A stretch of DNA of 64,000 nt from Acinetobacter nosocomialis (GCA_025736915.1 CP107049.1:3162001-3226000), one strand, 5' to 3'; counted from the stretch's first letter, positions 7,260-16,513 are shown. Notes: generated from the sequence alone by a model not told the origin. Program-made: numbers and translations.

Positions 7260-9137
7260 TTATTGCTTTAAGGTGGGCACCCGAATAATCAGTGGGTTAT
7301 CATTCTGCTTTTGATAAAGCTCATCAATTAAAGCAGCACGACGCTTGGTAATATTGCCTTGATTAAGGTTGCCTTTATCGGTCACTTCACCTGCATCGAG
7401 TTGAGGTGGCTCGGTCATTAAATAAAGCATGGAGACTGTATTTGAGCTACCAGTCGCATCTTTATTAAAGGTCGTTAAAAATTGGCGGAACCATTGCTGG
7501 ACTTTAGGGTGCTGTAGTATCTCTGTTGGAGAATGTTCGCCCAGCTTAAGGCCAGCTTGTTGAGCACAAGCATCTAGTTTTGGAAAAATCAAAAAGCCAA
7601 CCGCATTCAGGTTTGAACCTGTAATACAAACATCTTGAACCAGTAAATTACCTTGAATGAGTACTTTGTTGCGTAGTGTGCCCACATTCACAAAAGTGCC
7701 TGTATTGAGTTTAAAGTCTTCAGCAATTCGTCCGTCGTACATCAGGCCTTTAGTTGGATCATTCACATCGACCAAACGAACAGCATCGCCAGTGTGGAAA
7801 AAGCCTTCATCATCAAAAATAGTACTTTGCTGGTCCGCTTTTAAGCGCCAATAGCCTTTCATGACATGTTTGCCACGAACACAAAACTCAAGTTTGTCAC
7901 CACATGGAACCAGCTTAATTTCACACCCCGGAGCAGGGTAACCAATAAAGCCAGCCATCACCCGTGGACCAGTGGTAAAAGCACAAGAGGGAGCTGTTTC
8001 AGTCATGCCCAAGCCGCTCATGATGCGAATTTTTTCTCCGCAATGTTGCTGAGCAATTTTATCAAGTCTGTTCCAGCCCGCTTCGGAAAGCGCTGCACCT
8101 GCAAAGAATAAAATTTTAACTTTGGCAAAAAAGCGGTCTCTTAATTCTTCATCTTTTTCTAACGCTTCGGTGAGTTCTTCCCAGCCTTTTGGCACATTTA
8201 AATAAACTGTTGGAGAAATTTCTTTGAGATTACGAATGGTTTCATCAAATTTTCCTGCAACGGGTTTGCCGTCATCAATGTAAATGGTACCGCCGTTATA
8301 GAGTGCAATGCCGACATTGTGACTGCCGCCAAAGGTGTGGTGCCAAGACAGCCAGTCGAGTAGGACAGGCGGCGTTTCTTCAAACTCAGGGAAAGTCTGC
8401 AACAACATTTGCTGATTAACACACAGCATTAAATGCGTGGTCGGTACAGCTTTAGGTAATTTGGTTGAACCTGACGTAAATAGGAATTTGGCAATTTGGT
8501 TTTCATCAAGGGTTTGGTAAAACTCTTGAACATTTGAAACAGGCGTATCTAAAAGCGATTGAAAAGATGTGCAGATCTGATCGCCCACAATCCCTTTATT
8601 GGTCACCACTTCAATGTCAGGTGTAATACATGCCTGAATCGCTTTGGCAAAAGCTTGTCCATCGCTGGCATAAACCATACCAGGTGTAAGCACTTCAAAC
8701 ACATGTTTAAGTTTGCCAAAGTCTTGAGAAATCAGAGAGTAGGCTGGTGAAATTGCTGAAAAAGGCACACCTGCCAGCATGGCACCCATAGAGAGTGTTA
8801 AATGTTCGAGATCATTACCACTTAAAATAACCAGAGGTCTTTCTTGGTTTAACTTACGTTCATGTAATGCCTGAGCAATGTGCCATGCACGTTGTAAAAC
8901 TTCTGCATAACTCAGTTTGACCCATTCACCTTGAGCATTGCGTTTTGCTGCAAAAATATGGTCTGGTTTGGTTTGTGCAAAATGAATTAACCGATCTGTA
9001 AGTTTTTGTGGATACGGTTTTAATTGCTCTTTGGGGCTGATATAGAGCATGTCATCTTTATGGTGATAATGAATATCATGTTGCCCTAATTTTACGAACC
9101 GTTCGCGGTCTTGTGATTGAGTGGCATTCATTTGCAT
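7260..9137 (-). CDS. hcaC: Hydroxycinnamate-CoA ligase (feruloyl-CoA synthetase)
   Basis: A large AMP-forming acyl-CoA ligase (ANL superfamily), 625 aa from the chosen start. The phosphate-binding loop is FLFTSGSTKLPKAVP. Further motifs are the LSGLGMTETAPS region, the hinge around YDGRIAEDFKLNTGTFV, and a C-terminal subdomain. It activates ferulate, coumarate or caffeate with ATP and CoA in the cytoplasm, the first committed step of the pathway. A frame extends to GTG 9146, but GGAG lies 7 bases before ATG 9137, so that start is preferred. The 91-base gap from hcaB holds a hairpin at 9154-9173. Confidence 0.9.
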   Translation of the reverse strand: MQMNATQSQDRERFVKLGQHDIHYHHKDDMLYISPKEQLKPYPQKLTDRLIHFAQTKPDHIFAAKRNAQGEWVKLSYAEVLQRAWHIAQALHERKLNQERPLVILSGNDLEHLTLSMGAMLAGVPFSAISPAYSLISQDFGKLKHVFEVLTPGMVYASDGQAFAKAIQACITPDIEVVTNKGIVGDQICTSFQSLLDTPVSNVQEFYQTLDENQIAKFLFTSGSTKLPKAVPTTHLMLCVNQQMLLQTFPEFEETPPVLLDWLSWHHTFGGSHNVGIALYNGGTIYIDDGKPVAGKFDETIRNLKEISPTVYLNVPKGWEELTEALEKDEELRDRFFAKVKILFFAGAALSEAGWNRLDKIAQQHCGEKIRIMSGLGMTETAPSCAFTTGPRVMAGFIGYPAPGCEIKLVPCGDKLEFCVRGKHVMKGYWRLKADQQSTIFDDEGFFHTGDAVRLVDVNDPTKGLMYDGRIAEDFKLNTGTFVNVGTLRNKVLIQGNLLVQDVCITGSNLNAVGFLIFPKLDACAQQAGLKLGEHSPTEILQHPKVQQWFRQFLTTFNKDATGSSNTVSMLYLMTEPPQLDAGEVTDKGNLNQGNITKRRAALIDELYQKQNDNPLIIRVPTLKQ

Positions 9138-9153
9138 TTCTTTCACTCCATGG

Positions 9154-9173
9154 AAAGCGCATCACTGCGCTTT
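9154..9173. other. Intercistronic hairpin hcaB-hcaC
   Basis: Stem AAAGCGC/GCGCTTT with a 6-nt loop. The T-run is on the plus strand (9174-9180), so for the minus-strand operon it is not a strong terminator. A second short palindrome, TTGCATCATGCAA, follows at 9180-9192. Confidence 0.45.
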
Positions 9174-9228
9174 ATTTTTTTGCATCATGCAATTTTTATT
9201 TAATATGTTGTTGTCTGCATTACCCTGA

Positions 9229-10680
9229 CTAAATCGGGTAATGACGTGATTGGGTTTGAATGGTAATCCAGCGTAAGTCGGTAAATTCGGCAACAGAGAC
9301 TTTACTACCAAAACGTCCGTAACCACTCGATTTGGTTCCGCCAAATGGCATTTGAGCTTCGTCATGTACGGTTGCGCCGTTAATGTGACAAATACCCGAG
9401 TCAATCTGTTGAGCGACTTCTAATGCCTGTGAAATATTTTGGCTAAACACTGCTGAAGAAAGACCGAACTCGCTGTCATTTGCCAGTGCTATGCCTTCTT
9501 CAATGCTTGAAAAACGTTGAACTGTGCATACAGGCCCAAATGATTCTTCGCGGTAAAGCAGCATGTCAGGTTTAATATTGAGCACCAGCGTCGGTTGCAT
9601 GGTGGTGTCTTCAATATGAATACCTAAAGGTAAGTCAGCACCTTTGTTTTGAGCATCTTCCAACAAATGCTGAATACGGTTTGCAGCGTGGCGACTTTCT
9701 AAAACACCGAGTACATTGTCTTTTGAGGTTGGATTACCTGCTCGAATAGAGCGAGTTTTTTCAATCAGTTTTTCAATAAATTGGTCGGCAATTTTGTCTT
9801 GAACCAAAACACGTTCGGTCGACATACAAATTTGCCCCTGATTAAAGAATGCTCCAAAAGCGACTGCATTTACGGCTTCATTAATATCAGCTTCATTTAA
9901 AACCACGACAGGCGCCTTACCACCTAATTCAAGTAAAACAGGTTTTAAATATTTGGCAGCAGTCTCGGCAATAATTTTTCCGACTTTGGTTGAACCCGTA
10001 AAATTAATACGCTTCACGGCTGGATGAGAGACTAAACGCTCCACGATTTGTGGTGCATCTTCAGCGGCATGCGTAATTACATTCACCACACCTTCGCCAA
10101 GCCCCGCTTCATGTAACACTTCACCAATTAAACGATGTGTTGCTGGGCAGGCTTCCGATGCTTTTAATACAACGGTGTTGCCACAAGCCAAAGGCATAGC
10201 AAGCGCACGTGTTGCCAAAATGACAGGGGCGTTCCAAGGTGCAATTCCTACAATCACACCACAAGGAACCCGCACACCCATTGCAAGATTGCCCGGCACA
10301 TCTGACGGAATCAGACTTCCGTCAATTTGTGTGGTCATGGCTGCGGCCTCACGTAACATGTTGGCAGCAAGATGAACGTTAAACCCATACCATGTTGCAG
10401 TTGAACCTGTTTCTTGCATTCCAGTTTCAATGAATTGCTCGGTTTTTTGGTCCATTAGATCAGCTGCTTTTAACAAACGTAAGCGACGTTCGGTAGGCGA
10501 GAGTTTCGACCATACTTTGAAAGCTTGTTGTGCCGAGTCTATTGCACGATCAACATCTTCCAATGTTGCAGCAGCGGCTTTAGTTGCCACTGATCCATCA
10601 ATAGGGCTAATACGCTCAAAAGTTGCCTGATTTGATGCATCAACAGATTGACCGTGAATAAGTAACTGTACATTTTGCAT
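9229..10680 (-). CDS. hcaB: Aromatic aldehyde dehydrogenase (vanillin/4-hydroxybenzaldehyde)
   Basis: A 483-aa NAD(P)-dependent aldehyde dehydrogenase. Asn150 is in IAPWNAP, Glu251 in LELGGK and the catalytic Cys285 in NQGQICMSTERV; the cofactor loop is FTGSTKVG. Gene order identifies it as the step that oxidises the vanillin, protocatechualdehyde or 4-hydroxybenzaldehyde released by HcaA to the acid. The product vanillate is the substrate of vanAB located 3 kb away. It starts 37 bases after the hcaA stop. Confidence 0.92.
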   Translation of the reverse strand: MQNVQLLIHGQSVDASNQATFERISPIDGSVATKAAAATLEDVDRAIDSAQQAFKVWSKLSPTERRLRLLKAADLMDQKTEQFIETGMQETGSTATWYGFNVHLAANMLREAAAMTTQIDGSLIPSDVPGNLAMGVRVPCGVIVGIAPWNAPVILATRALAMPLACGNTVVLKASEACPATHRLIGEVLHEAGLGEGVVNVITHAAEDAPQIVERLVSHPAVKRINFTGSTKVGKIIAETAAKYLKPVLLELGGKAPVVVLNEADINEAVNAVAFGAFFNQGQICMSTERVLVQDKIADQFIEKLIEKTRSIRAGNPTSKDNVLGVLESRHAANRIQHLLEDAQNKGADLPLGIHIEDTTMQPTLVLNIKPDMLLYREESFGPVCTVQRFSSIEEGIALANDSEFGLSSAVFSQNISQALEVAQQIDSGICHINGATVHDEAQMPFGGTKSSGYGRFGSKVSVAEFTDLRWITIQTQSRHYPI

Positions 10681-10717
10681 GGGTTGTGTCCTTACATTGC
10701 CATTAGAGAATCAAAAG

Positions 10718-11551
10718 TTAACCAGTACGTTTATAGCTCTGTAAACCCGGTTTAATTGATTTTTCATCTAAAAATTGTTTCAAACCTTCTTGGCGACCAT
10801 TTTCTGTATCGCGGTGGATACATTGATCAAGTTTGGCATATAAATAGTCTTCGTTTTGATCCCAAGTCAGTTCACGACAACGCTTAAATCCATTTTTAGC
10901 GGTACGAAGAACCACAGGGTTTTTCTCAAGTAGACAGTTTGCAAGCTCAGTCACTTCTGCTTTTAATTGTTCAAGCGGTACGCTTTTATTCACAAGGCCC
11001 ATAGTTTCGGCTTCTTTACCACTAAAGGTTTTACCCGTCATGATGTAGTACAAAGAGGCACGGTGACCAACAGTGTCTGCCATTGCTTTGCTTACAAGGT
11101 TACCCGGTGGGATACCCCAGTTAATTTCAGATAAACCGAAAGTTGCTTCATCTGCTGCAATTGCGAGGTCACAAGCCACTAAAGGTGAGAAACCGCCTCC
11201 AAAGCACCAGCCGTTGACCATAGCAATGGTTGGTTTTGAATACATGCGAAGAAGTTGCCACTGCCAACGGCATGAGTCACGGCGAATACGTTCTTGATAA
11301 ATTTCTGGCTGAGTATCGACTTCACGGAAATATTCCTTTAAGTCCATGCCTGCTGTCCAAGAATCGCCTGCACCGGTCAACACAAGCACACGTGCATTTT
11401 GATCAAGTTCTATCGCCTCAAGCACATCAATCATTTCACGATTGAGTGTCGGGCTCATGGCATTTTTCTTTTCTGGGCGGTTTAGTGTTACCCATGCAAT
11501 TCCATCTTCAACTTTAACATCTACTGTTTCCCAGCGGTTTTCATAACTCAT
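10718..11551 (-). CDS. hcaA: Hydroxycinnamoyl-CoA hydratase/lyase (enoyl-CoA hydratase family)
   Basis: A 277-aa crotonase-fold enzyme, the size of feruloyl-CoA hydratase/lyases. Conserved features are AGDSWTAGMDLKEYF, the oxyanion-hole region NGWCFGGGFSPLVACDLA with Ser122, and SEINWGIPPG with Glu142, matching the Ser123/Glu143 pair of the Pseudomonas enzyme. It hydrates the side chain of feruloyl- or coumaroyl-CoA and splits it to the aldehyde plus acetyl-CoA. The open frame continues to 11659, but AAGGAG 7 bases before ATG 11551 fixes the start. First gene of the operon; its promoter carries a proposed HcaR operator. Confidence 0.93.
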   Translation of the reverse strand: MSYENRWETVDVKVEDGIAWVTLNRPEKKNAMSPTLNREMIDVLEAIELDQNARVLVLTGAGDSWTAGMDLKEYFREVDTQPEIYQERIRRDSCRWQWQLLRMYSKPTIAMVNGWCFGGGFSPLVACDLAIAADEATFGLSEINWGIPPGNLVSKAMADTVGHRASLYYIMTGKTFSGKEAETMGLVNKSVPLEQLKAEVTELANCLLEKNPVVLRTAKNGFKRCRELTWDQNEDYLYAKLDQCIHRDTENGRQEGLKQFLDEKSIKPGLQSYKRTG

Positions 11552-11591
11552 CTTCATACTCCTTGAATGATTTTTAGCTGTTCTGGGATTT

Positions 11592-11620
11592 AATTTAATA
11601 TCAGTTAAACTTACATTCAA
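11592..11620 (-). promoter_or_regulatory. hcaA promoter with proposed HcaR operator
   Basis: On the minus strand TTGAAT (11620-11615) and TAAATT (11597-11592) are spaced by 17 bp. The spacer and the -10 edge hold one copy of an 18-bp sequence (11597-11614) that recurs in exact inverted orientation at 11721-11738. Its core AGTTaAACT is itself an interrupted palindrome, as expected for a MarR-type dimer site. Placing it between -35 and -10 would give direct repression. Confidence 0.65.
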
Positions 11621-11709
11621 GTCTTTTTTATAAAATTTCATAAATATTTTATAATTCATTGTATTTTAAATATTAATTAATTTTATTGTTGATTTGATAT
11701 AAAAATATG

Positions 11710-11738
11710 TTGATTTTTTTGTAAGTTTAACTGATATT
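11710..11738 (+). promoter_or_regulatory. hcaK promoter with proposed HcaR operator
   Basis: The second copy of the 18-bp element, GTAAGTTTAACTGATATT, lies at 11721-11738, reading toward hcaK. TTGATT at 11710 and GATATT at 11733 have a 17-bp spacing and would be a weak promoter. The two operator centres are 121 bp apart on either side of the divergent promoter region. Confidence 0.6.
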
Positions 11739-11805
11739 TTTGGTGTGTTTAAACAATAATACACAAAGGGCTAAATGGAACGACTAGTCAATAAGGGATA
11801 ACACA

Positions 11806-13038
11806 ATGGAAAAGATATTAGGACAGTCTGCAAGGGCAAAAATCACGTTGCTATTATGCTTTGCAATAGCAATTTTTGAAGGTTTTGATCTTCAGTCAAT
11901 GGGGGTAGCCGCTCCACGAATGCGGGCTGAGTTTATGTTGGACAATGGCCAGATGGCGTGGGCATTTAGTGCTGCAATTTTAGGAACACTACCAGGTGCC
12001 ATATTAGGTGGTAGATTTGCAGATATTGTAGGGCGTAAGAAAATTCTGATTTTTAGTATTTTACTTTTTGGAATTATGTCTTTGCTAACGGCTTATGCTG
12101 CTAACTTTAGTTTGCTTTTACTCATTCGTTTTTGTACTGGTTTAGGAATGGGTGGGGCACTTCCAATGATGATTACACTGGCATCTGAAGCTGTACCTGA
12201 TAAATATAAAGGGACCGCGGTAAGTATTATGTATAGCGGTATTCCTTTTGGTGGATTACTTACTTCTGTAGTTGCCATGTCGTTGGCTGGCGACGCAGAG
12301 TGGCGTCATATTTTCTATATTGGTGGTATCGCGCCAATTTTACTCATTCCACTGATTATGCGCTTTTTACCTGAGTCAAATGACTATTTACAACGTAAAG
12401 TTCAAGCGCAAAAAACCACGCCATTTTTGGAAGTTTTATTTGCGAAAGAACGCCGTATGTCGACGATTCAGCTTTGGGTCAGTTTTTTCTGTACGCTCGT
12501 TGTACTGTATTTCTTGTTGAACTGGTTGCCGTTGCTAATGGGCGCGCAAGGCTTATCGAAACTTCAGGCAAACTATGTGCAGATGGGCTACAACGTGGGT
12601 GGAATTTTAGGTTCAATCCTGATGGGGGTATTGCTGGATAAGTTACGCATGAGTTTTGTGATTAAGCTGATTTATCTCGGCATTTTATTTTCGCTTTGTT
12701 GTTTAGCAATATCCCCAACCGTTGCTTTACTTGCACTTTCGGCAGTAGGTTGTGGTTTATTCATTGTGGGCGGACAATCGGCATTATACGGTTTGGCTGC
12801 CATGTATTATCCAACAGAAATGCGTGGAACAGGTGTAGGTTCAGCGGTTGCAATTGGGCGTATCGGTTCTTTTGCAGGACCTTTAATGGCTGGTTTTTTA
12901 CTCTCGCTTGGACAAAGCTCGACCATTGTGATTGGTTCAAGCATTCCGGTGATTTTAATTGCAGCGATCTCTGCATTACTTCTTGTCAAAAAACCTAAAC
13001 AGCCTGTACATTTAGTACAAAGCTCAGGTGCTCGCTAA
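11806..13038 (+). CDS. hcaK: MFS aromatic acid transporter
   Basis: A 410-aa major facilitator protein with 12 hydrophobic segments, of the aromatic acid:H+ symporter (AAHS) group. It has the early FEGFDLQSMGVAAPRM motif (D-x-x-x-x-G-x-x-A-P), GGRFADIVGRKK in loop 2-3 and the later YGLAAMYYPTEMRGTGVGSA. HcaK in Acinetobacter takes up hydroxycinnamates across the inner membrane. AAGGGAT lies before ATG 11806. It is divergent from hcaA and is followed 70 bp later by hcaR on the same strand. Confidence 0.9.
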   Translation: MEKILGQSARAKITLLLCFAIAIFEGFDLQSMGVAAPRMRAEFMLDNGQMAWAFSAAILGTLPGAILGGRFADIVGRKKILIFSILLFGIMSLLTAYAANFSLLLLIRFCTGLGMGGALPMMITLASEAVPDKYKGTAVSIMYSGIPFGGLLTSVVAMSLAGDAEWRHIFYIGGIAPILLIPLIMRFLPESNDYLQRKVQAQKTTPFLEVLFAKERRMSTIQLWVSFFCTLVVLYFLLNWLPLLMGAQGLSKLQANYVQMGYNVGGILGSILMGVLLDKLRMSFVIKLIYLGILFSLCCLAISPTVALLALSAVGCGLFIVGGQSALYGLAAMYYPTEMRGTGVGSAVAIGRIGSFAGPLMAGFLLSLGQSSTIVIGSSIPVILIAAISALLLVKKPKQPVHLVQSSGAR

Positions 13039-13045
13039 GTTTTAA

Positions 13046-13075
13046 CGAAAGTATGGGGTTAGTGCCTCATACTTT
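13046..13075 (+). terminator. Hairpin after hcaK
   Basis: GAAAGTATG at 13046 pairs with CATACTTTC ending at 13075. There is no long T-run, so it may be a weak terminator or a processing site between hcaK and hcaR. Confidence 0.4.
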
Positions 13076-13108
13076 CACTACAGATTTTCTTATGATGATT
13101 GAAAGGTT

Positions 13109-13564
13109 ATGGTACGTTCGAATTCAGTTCAAAAAAAAGTAGAAGATGAGCCTAAGTTAAGTTACATGATTGCTCGTGTTGACCGAATTATTAGTAAACA
13201 TTTAACAGAACATTTAAAAGAGCTTGAGATTACCTTGCCGCAATTTACTGCGCTTTCTGTTTTAGCTTCAAAAAGTAATGTATCCAATGCCAAACTTGCT
13301 GAGCGCTCTTTTATTAAGCCGCAATCGGCCAACAAAATTTTGCAAGATTTACTGGTCAATGGTTGGATTGAGAAAAAACCAGACCCAACACATGGTCGCC
13401 GTATTTTAATTACCCTGACTGAAAGCGGTGTCGAAAAGCTAAATAAATGTAATGAAGTGGTTTTAAAAGTTGAAGAAAAAATGCTTGAAGGCATTGATAT
13501 TAACTTGGCTTATTTAATCCGTAATAATTTGGATATTATGGTTAATAATCTTAAAAACCTTTAA
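13109..13564 (+). CDS. hcaR: MarR-family repressor of hca genes
   Basis: A 151-aa MarR/SlyA-type winged-helix protein. The recognition region is around NAKLAERSFIKPQSANKILQDLLVNGWIEKKPD, followed by the beta wing PDPTHGRRILITLT with the D-x-x-x-x-R motif. HcaR of Acinetobacter ADP1 represses the hca genes and responds to hydroxycinnamoyl-CoA thioesters rather than the free acids. Position directly after hcaK agrees. Candidate operators are the inverted 18-bp pair at 11597 and 11721. Confidence 0.9.
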   Translation: MVRSNSVQKKVEDEPKLSYMIARVDRIISKHLTEHLKELEITLPQFTALSVLASKSNVSNAKLAERSFIKPQSANKILQDLLVNGWIEKKPDPTHGRRILITLTESGVEKLNKCNEVVLKVEEKMLEGIDINLAYLIRNNLDIMVNNLKNL

Positions 13565-13687
13565 TGAAAGGTAGTTTGCAATTTAATTTATTAAACTTAA
13601 TAGAAATGCTTAAGCACTGATTCACACAGAAAATTTATTTCATTTTACAAATGAACTTGCTAGCATCGAAGTGACGTTTTTGGTGAT

Positions 13688-14380
13688 GTGTGGCAGCGAA
13701 TGTCTTCAGGACAACAAGTTTTACTTAAACTAAGAAAAATGATTATTTCAGGGGAACTTGAAGGCGGTGCCAGAATTGCCGAAATTCCGACTGCCGAGTT
13801 ACTTGGTGTTTCAAGGCAGCCTGTTCGTATTGCCTTTCGCTTGCTCGAGCAAGAAGGCCTCCTCATTAAAAACCCAACTCGTGGTTACACGGTTCGTGAA
13901 ATTTCAGAACAACTTGTTCATGATGCGCTTGAAGTGCGTGGTGTGCTCGAAGGGTTGGCTGCGAAAACTTTGGCAGAACAAGGCTTAAGCGAAGAGCAGA
14001 AAAAGACGCTGCAACATTGCATTCAAGAAACTGAAAAACTATTTAATGATAAAGACGAGTTTGGCGATGCTGAACTAGAACGTTATCACCATTTTAACGT
14101 CATCTTTCATGACACGATTATTGAGGGCGCACAAAACGTTGCCCTCATACAAGCCTTAGCGAAAAACAATCAATTACCAATGGCTTCTGCCCAAGCCATT
14201 ACCTATGACCAGAACCAAGCTTTGTCAGAATATCGCCGTTTGCACTATGCACATTTGCAGCATTGTTCGATTTTCGATGCGTTGGTACATCGTCAGGCAG
14301 GGCGTGCTGAGACTTTAATGCGTGAGCACAGTAGCGTGGTGATTTTGGGTGAAACGCTAAGAAATGTTCTCAGCGCTTAA
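13688..14380 (+). CDS. vanR: GntR/FCD-family vanillate repressor VanR
   Basis: A 230-aa GntR regulator: N-terminal winged helix (residues about 5-75) and an all-alpha FCD effector domain. The stretch ARIAEIPTAELLGVSRQPVRIAFRLLEQEGLL is very like VanR of Caulobacter as I recall it. The start may be GTG 13688 or ATG 13700 (MSSGQQ); ribosome sites are weak for both. It is convergent with vanAB. Caulobacter VanR binds ATTGGATCCAAT and leaves it when vanillate binds. Exactly that sequence lies upstream of vanA here, which strongly supports the assignment and predicts its regulon. Confidence 0.9.
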   Translation: MWQRMSSGQQVLLKLRKMIISGELEGGARIAEIPTAELLGVSRQPVRIAFRLLEQEGLLIKNPTRGYTVREISEQLVHDALEVRGVLEGLAAKTLAEQGLSEEQKKTLQHCIQETEKLFNDKDEFGDAELERYHHFNVIFHDTIIEGAQNVALIQALAKNNQLPMASAQAITYDQNQALSEYRRLHYAHLQHCSIFDALVHRQAGRAETLMREHSSVVILGETLRNVLSA

Positions 14381-14388
14381 GGTGAAAT

Positions 14389-14414
14389 GTTCCTTTATTT
14401 CTGAATAAAGGAAC
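14389..14414. terminator. Hairpin between convergent vanR and vanB
   Basis: Perfect 11-bp stem GTTCCTTTATT/AATAAAGGAAC with a TCTG loop, placed in the 41 bases between the two convergent stop codons. It lacks a long T-run but is the only terminator candidate for both genes. Confidence 0.55.
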
Positions 14415-14421
14415 TCAAGAA

Positions 14422-15372
14422 TTAAAGCTCAATCACAAGATTTTTAGTTTTTGCACGAGAACAGCAGGGTGTAAATTGGTCGTTCAAAGCATGTTCCTCA
14501 TCGGTCATAAACATATCTCGATGATCAGGCGTGCCTTCTACTACGCGGGTAATACAGGTCCCGCAAATACCTTGTTCACACGAAACAGGAATATCAAAAC
14601 CATTTGCAATTAATGCCTCAGTAGCAGTCTGCTCTGGTAATACTTCAATTCGACGGCCCGTACCTTTAACTTCAATGGTAAAAGCTTCATCGTTGGACTT
14701 ATCTATCTTTTGAGCGACAAAATGCTCTTGATGTAACTGTTCGCTATGCCAATCTGTTTGTTCAGCCGAGCTCATGACAAACTGCATAAACCCTGTTGGT
14801 CCACATACATATAAGTGTTTATCAGATGAAGCTTGGCCCAAAACCTCTGCCATTTTACATTCGGTGTCGGGTTGGTCTTGAATATGAAAATGAACTTGCT
14901 TACCAAAATGCTCGGTTAAGTTGCCATAGAAGGCAATCATTTCATGGCTACGAACAAAGTAGTGTAATTCGAAAGGAATATTGGCTGACTTAAGCCGATA
15001 CGCCATCGATAAGATTGGAGTAATACCAATACCACCAGCAAATAAAACTGCCTGTTTGGTTTGTGGGTGAATCTCAAATAAATTACGCGGTTCACCAATT
15101 TTTAAATGATCGCCTTCACGATATTCAGTATGTATGCAACGTGAACCACCGCGTGAATTGGCATCATGTAAAACACCAATGACATAACGATGCTTTTCAC
15201 TGCAACAATTTGAAAGTGAATATTGACGGATTAGCCCGTTTTTCAGGTGCACATCAATATGTGCACCTGCCTCAAAATTTGGTAGCTCTGTACCATTTGC
15301 TGCAACCAATTCAAAAGCACGAATGGTCGGGGTGAGCTGGTGAATTTTTTGAATAATAACGTCCATGTTCAT
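14422..15372 (-). CDS. vanB: Vanillate O-demethylase reductase subunit
   Basis: A 316-aa class IA oxygenase reductase. Domains in order: flavin-binding barrel with RQYSLS (residues 49-54), NAD-binding fold with GGIGITP (113-119) and CGPTGFM (190-196), then a plant-type [2Fe-2S] ferredoxin with Cys265, Cys270, Cys273 and Cys303. It passes electrons from NADH to VanA. It starts 6 bases after the vanA stop, so the two are translated from one message. Confidence 0.95.
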   Translation of the reverse strand: MNMDVIIQKIHQLTPTIRAFELVAANGTELPNFEAGAHIDVHLKNGLIRQYSLSNCCSEKHRYVIGVLHDANSRGGSRCIHTEYREGDHLKIGEPRNLFEIHPQTKQAVLFAGGIGITPILSMAYRLKSANIPFELHYFVRSHEMIAFYGNLTEHFGKQVHFHIQDQPDTECKMAEVLGQASSDKHLYVCGPTGFMQFVMSSAEQTDWHSEQLHQEHFVAQKIDKSNDEAFTIEVKGTGRRIEVLPEQTATEALIANGFDIPVSCEQGICGTCITRVVEGTPDHRDMFMTDEEHALNDQFTPCCSRAKTKNLVIEL

Positions 15373-15378
15373 ACTCCT

Positions 15379-16455
15379 TTAAATAATCCGAATGTTTGGA
15401 AACTTTTGTGCGGACGTTTCAGGAGGTGTTTTATTTTCTTCAGTAAGCAGTCGCTCAATCACCTTACGAGACTGTACACCGCCTGCGTCGATATTGAGCA
15501 TCAGTAATTTGCGATGTGGGTTGTTTAAAATATTTTGTTGTTGTTGCTCCAGCATTTCTAAATCTTCAGTAAAGATTTTGCCTTGGCCTTCACGAATTTG
15601 ATCGGTGAGTTCAGCATTATCTGGTTGGAAGTTACGTGCCATTCCCCAGAAATACCAGTGAGAGGTTTCAGTCTCTGGCGTAATAAAATCGACCACAATT
15701 GAGGAAACTTTTTTGTCTTTCGGTGCGTGATAACCACCATGTCCAGCATGTGCGACACCCACTTCAATGTGAACATTACTTGGTGCAAAGAAGTGGCAAC
15801 GTTGCCAACGGTCAACAGGTACATTATCCGCCAAATGATTGCCGCGAAGGGCCATTTGCCAAAATGGAGGTGCAATCACATTTTCCATGTAGCGTTCGGT
15901 AATGACATGATCACCATCAACTTTAGTGACTGGTAATGATTCATCAATTTCTTTTTGTCCGATGCTGCTTGAGTGAACATAGGTCTCGTGGGTTAAATCC
16001 ATCAGGTTGTCGATCATCAAGCGATAGTCACACTGAATATGAAACAGGCCTCCGCCATAGCTCCATTCAGGGTGATCTGCCCATTCTAAAGTTGGCAGTT
16101 TTGCTTCATCTGCTAAAGCTTTCTCACCCGGCCATACCCAAATAAAGCCAAACTTTTCAATAACTGCATATGCTTTGTTGCAAGGGAAACCATTTACACG
16201 TTGTGCTGGCATTGAAACAGTCTTTCCGTCACAGCCCATGACTAAACCATGATAACCACATACAAGATTGCCATCTTCGACATAGCCAAGTGAAAGTGGG
16301 GCGCCGCGATGGGGACAAAAATCTTCAACGGCTGCAACTTGGTTTTCTTTACCGTGATAAAAAACAATTTTTTCACCACAAATAGTGCGACCTAATGGTT
16401 TGTCTTGGATTTCTTCTGGACGGCAGGCAACATACCAAGCATTTTTAATAAACAT
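15379..16455 (-). CDS. vanA: Vanillate O-demethylase oxygenase subunit
   Basis: A 358-aa Rieske non-heme iron oxygenase. The Rieske cluster ligands are Cys47, His49, Cys66 and His69 (CPHRG and CGYHG). The mononuclear iron site begins in DNLMDLTHETYVHSSS. Together with VanB it removes the methyl group of vanillate as formaldehyde to give protocatechuate. AAGGAG sits 7 bases before the ATG. A perfect VanR operator lies at 16476-16487 and a second core at 16643-16650, both in the leader region, so vanillate induction through VanR is expected. Confidence 0.95.
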   Translation of the reverse strand: MFIKNAWYVACRPEEIQDKPLGRTICGEKIVFYHGKENQVAAVEDFCPHRGAPLSLGYVEDGNLVCGYHGLVMGCDGKTVSMPAQRVNGFPCNKAYAVIEKFGFIWVWPGEKALADEAKLPTLEWADHPEWSYGGGLFHIQCDYRLMIDNLMDLTHETYVHSSSIGQKEIDESLPVTKVDGDHVITERYMENVIAPPFWQMALRGNHLADNVPVDRWQRCHFFAPSNVHIEVGVAHAGHGGYHAPKDKKVSSIVVDFITPETETSHWYFWGMARNFQPDNAELTDQIREGQGKIFTEDLEMLEQQQQNILNNPHRKLLMLNIDAGGVQSRKVIERLLTEENKTPPETSAQKFPNIRII

Positions 16456-16475
16456 TGTGACGACTCCTTATACTT

Positions 16476-16513
16476 ATTGGATCCAATTTATAATAAATAA
16501 AAATATTGGTCAA
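16476..16513 (-). promoter_or_regulatory. vanA promoter with perfect VanR operator
   Basis: The 12-bp palindrome ATTGGATCCAAT at 16476-16487 is identical to the known Caulobacter VanR operator. On the minus strand TTGACC (16513-16508) and TAAATT (16490-16485) are separated by 17 bp, so the operator overlaps the -10 and start site. It ends 20 bases before the vanA ATG. Confidence 0.85.

Noticed and set aside
11552..11659. N-terminal extension of hcaA to 11659
   Set aside because: AAGGAG 7 bases before ATG 11551 and family length fit the shorter protein; the extension covers the promoter and operator.
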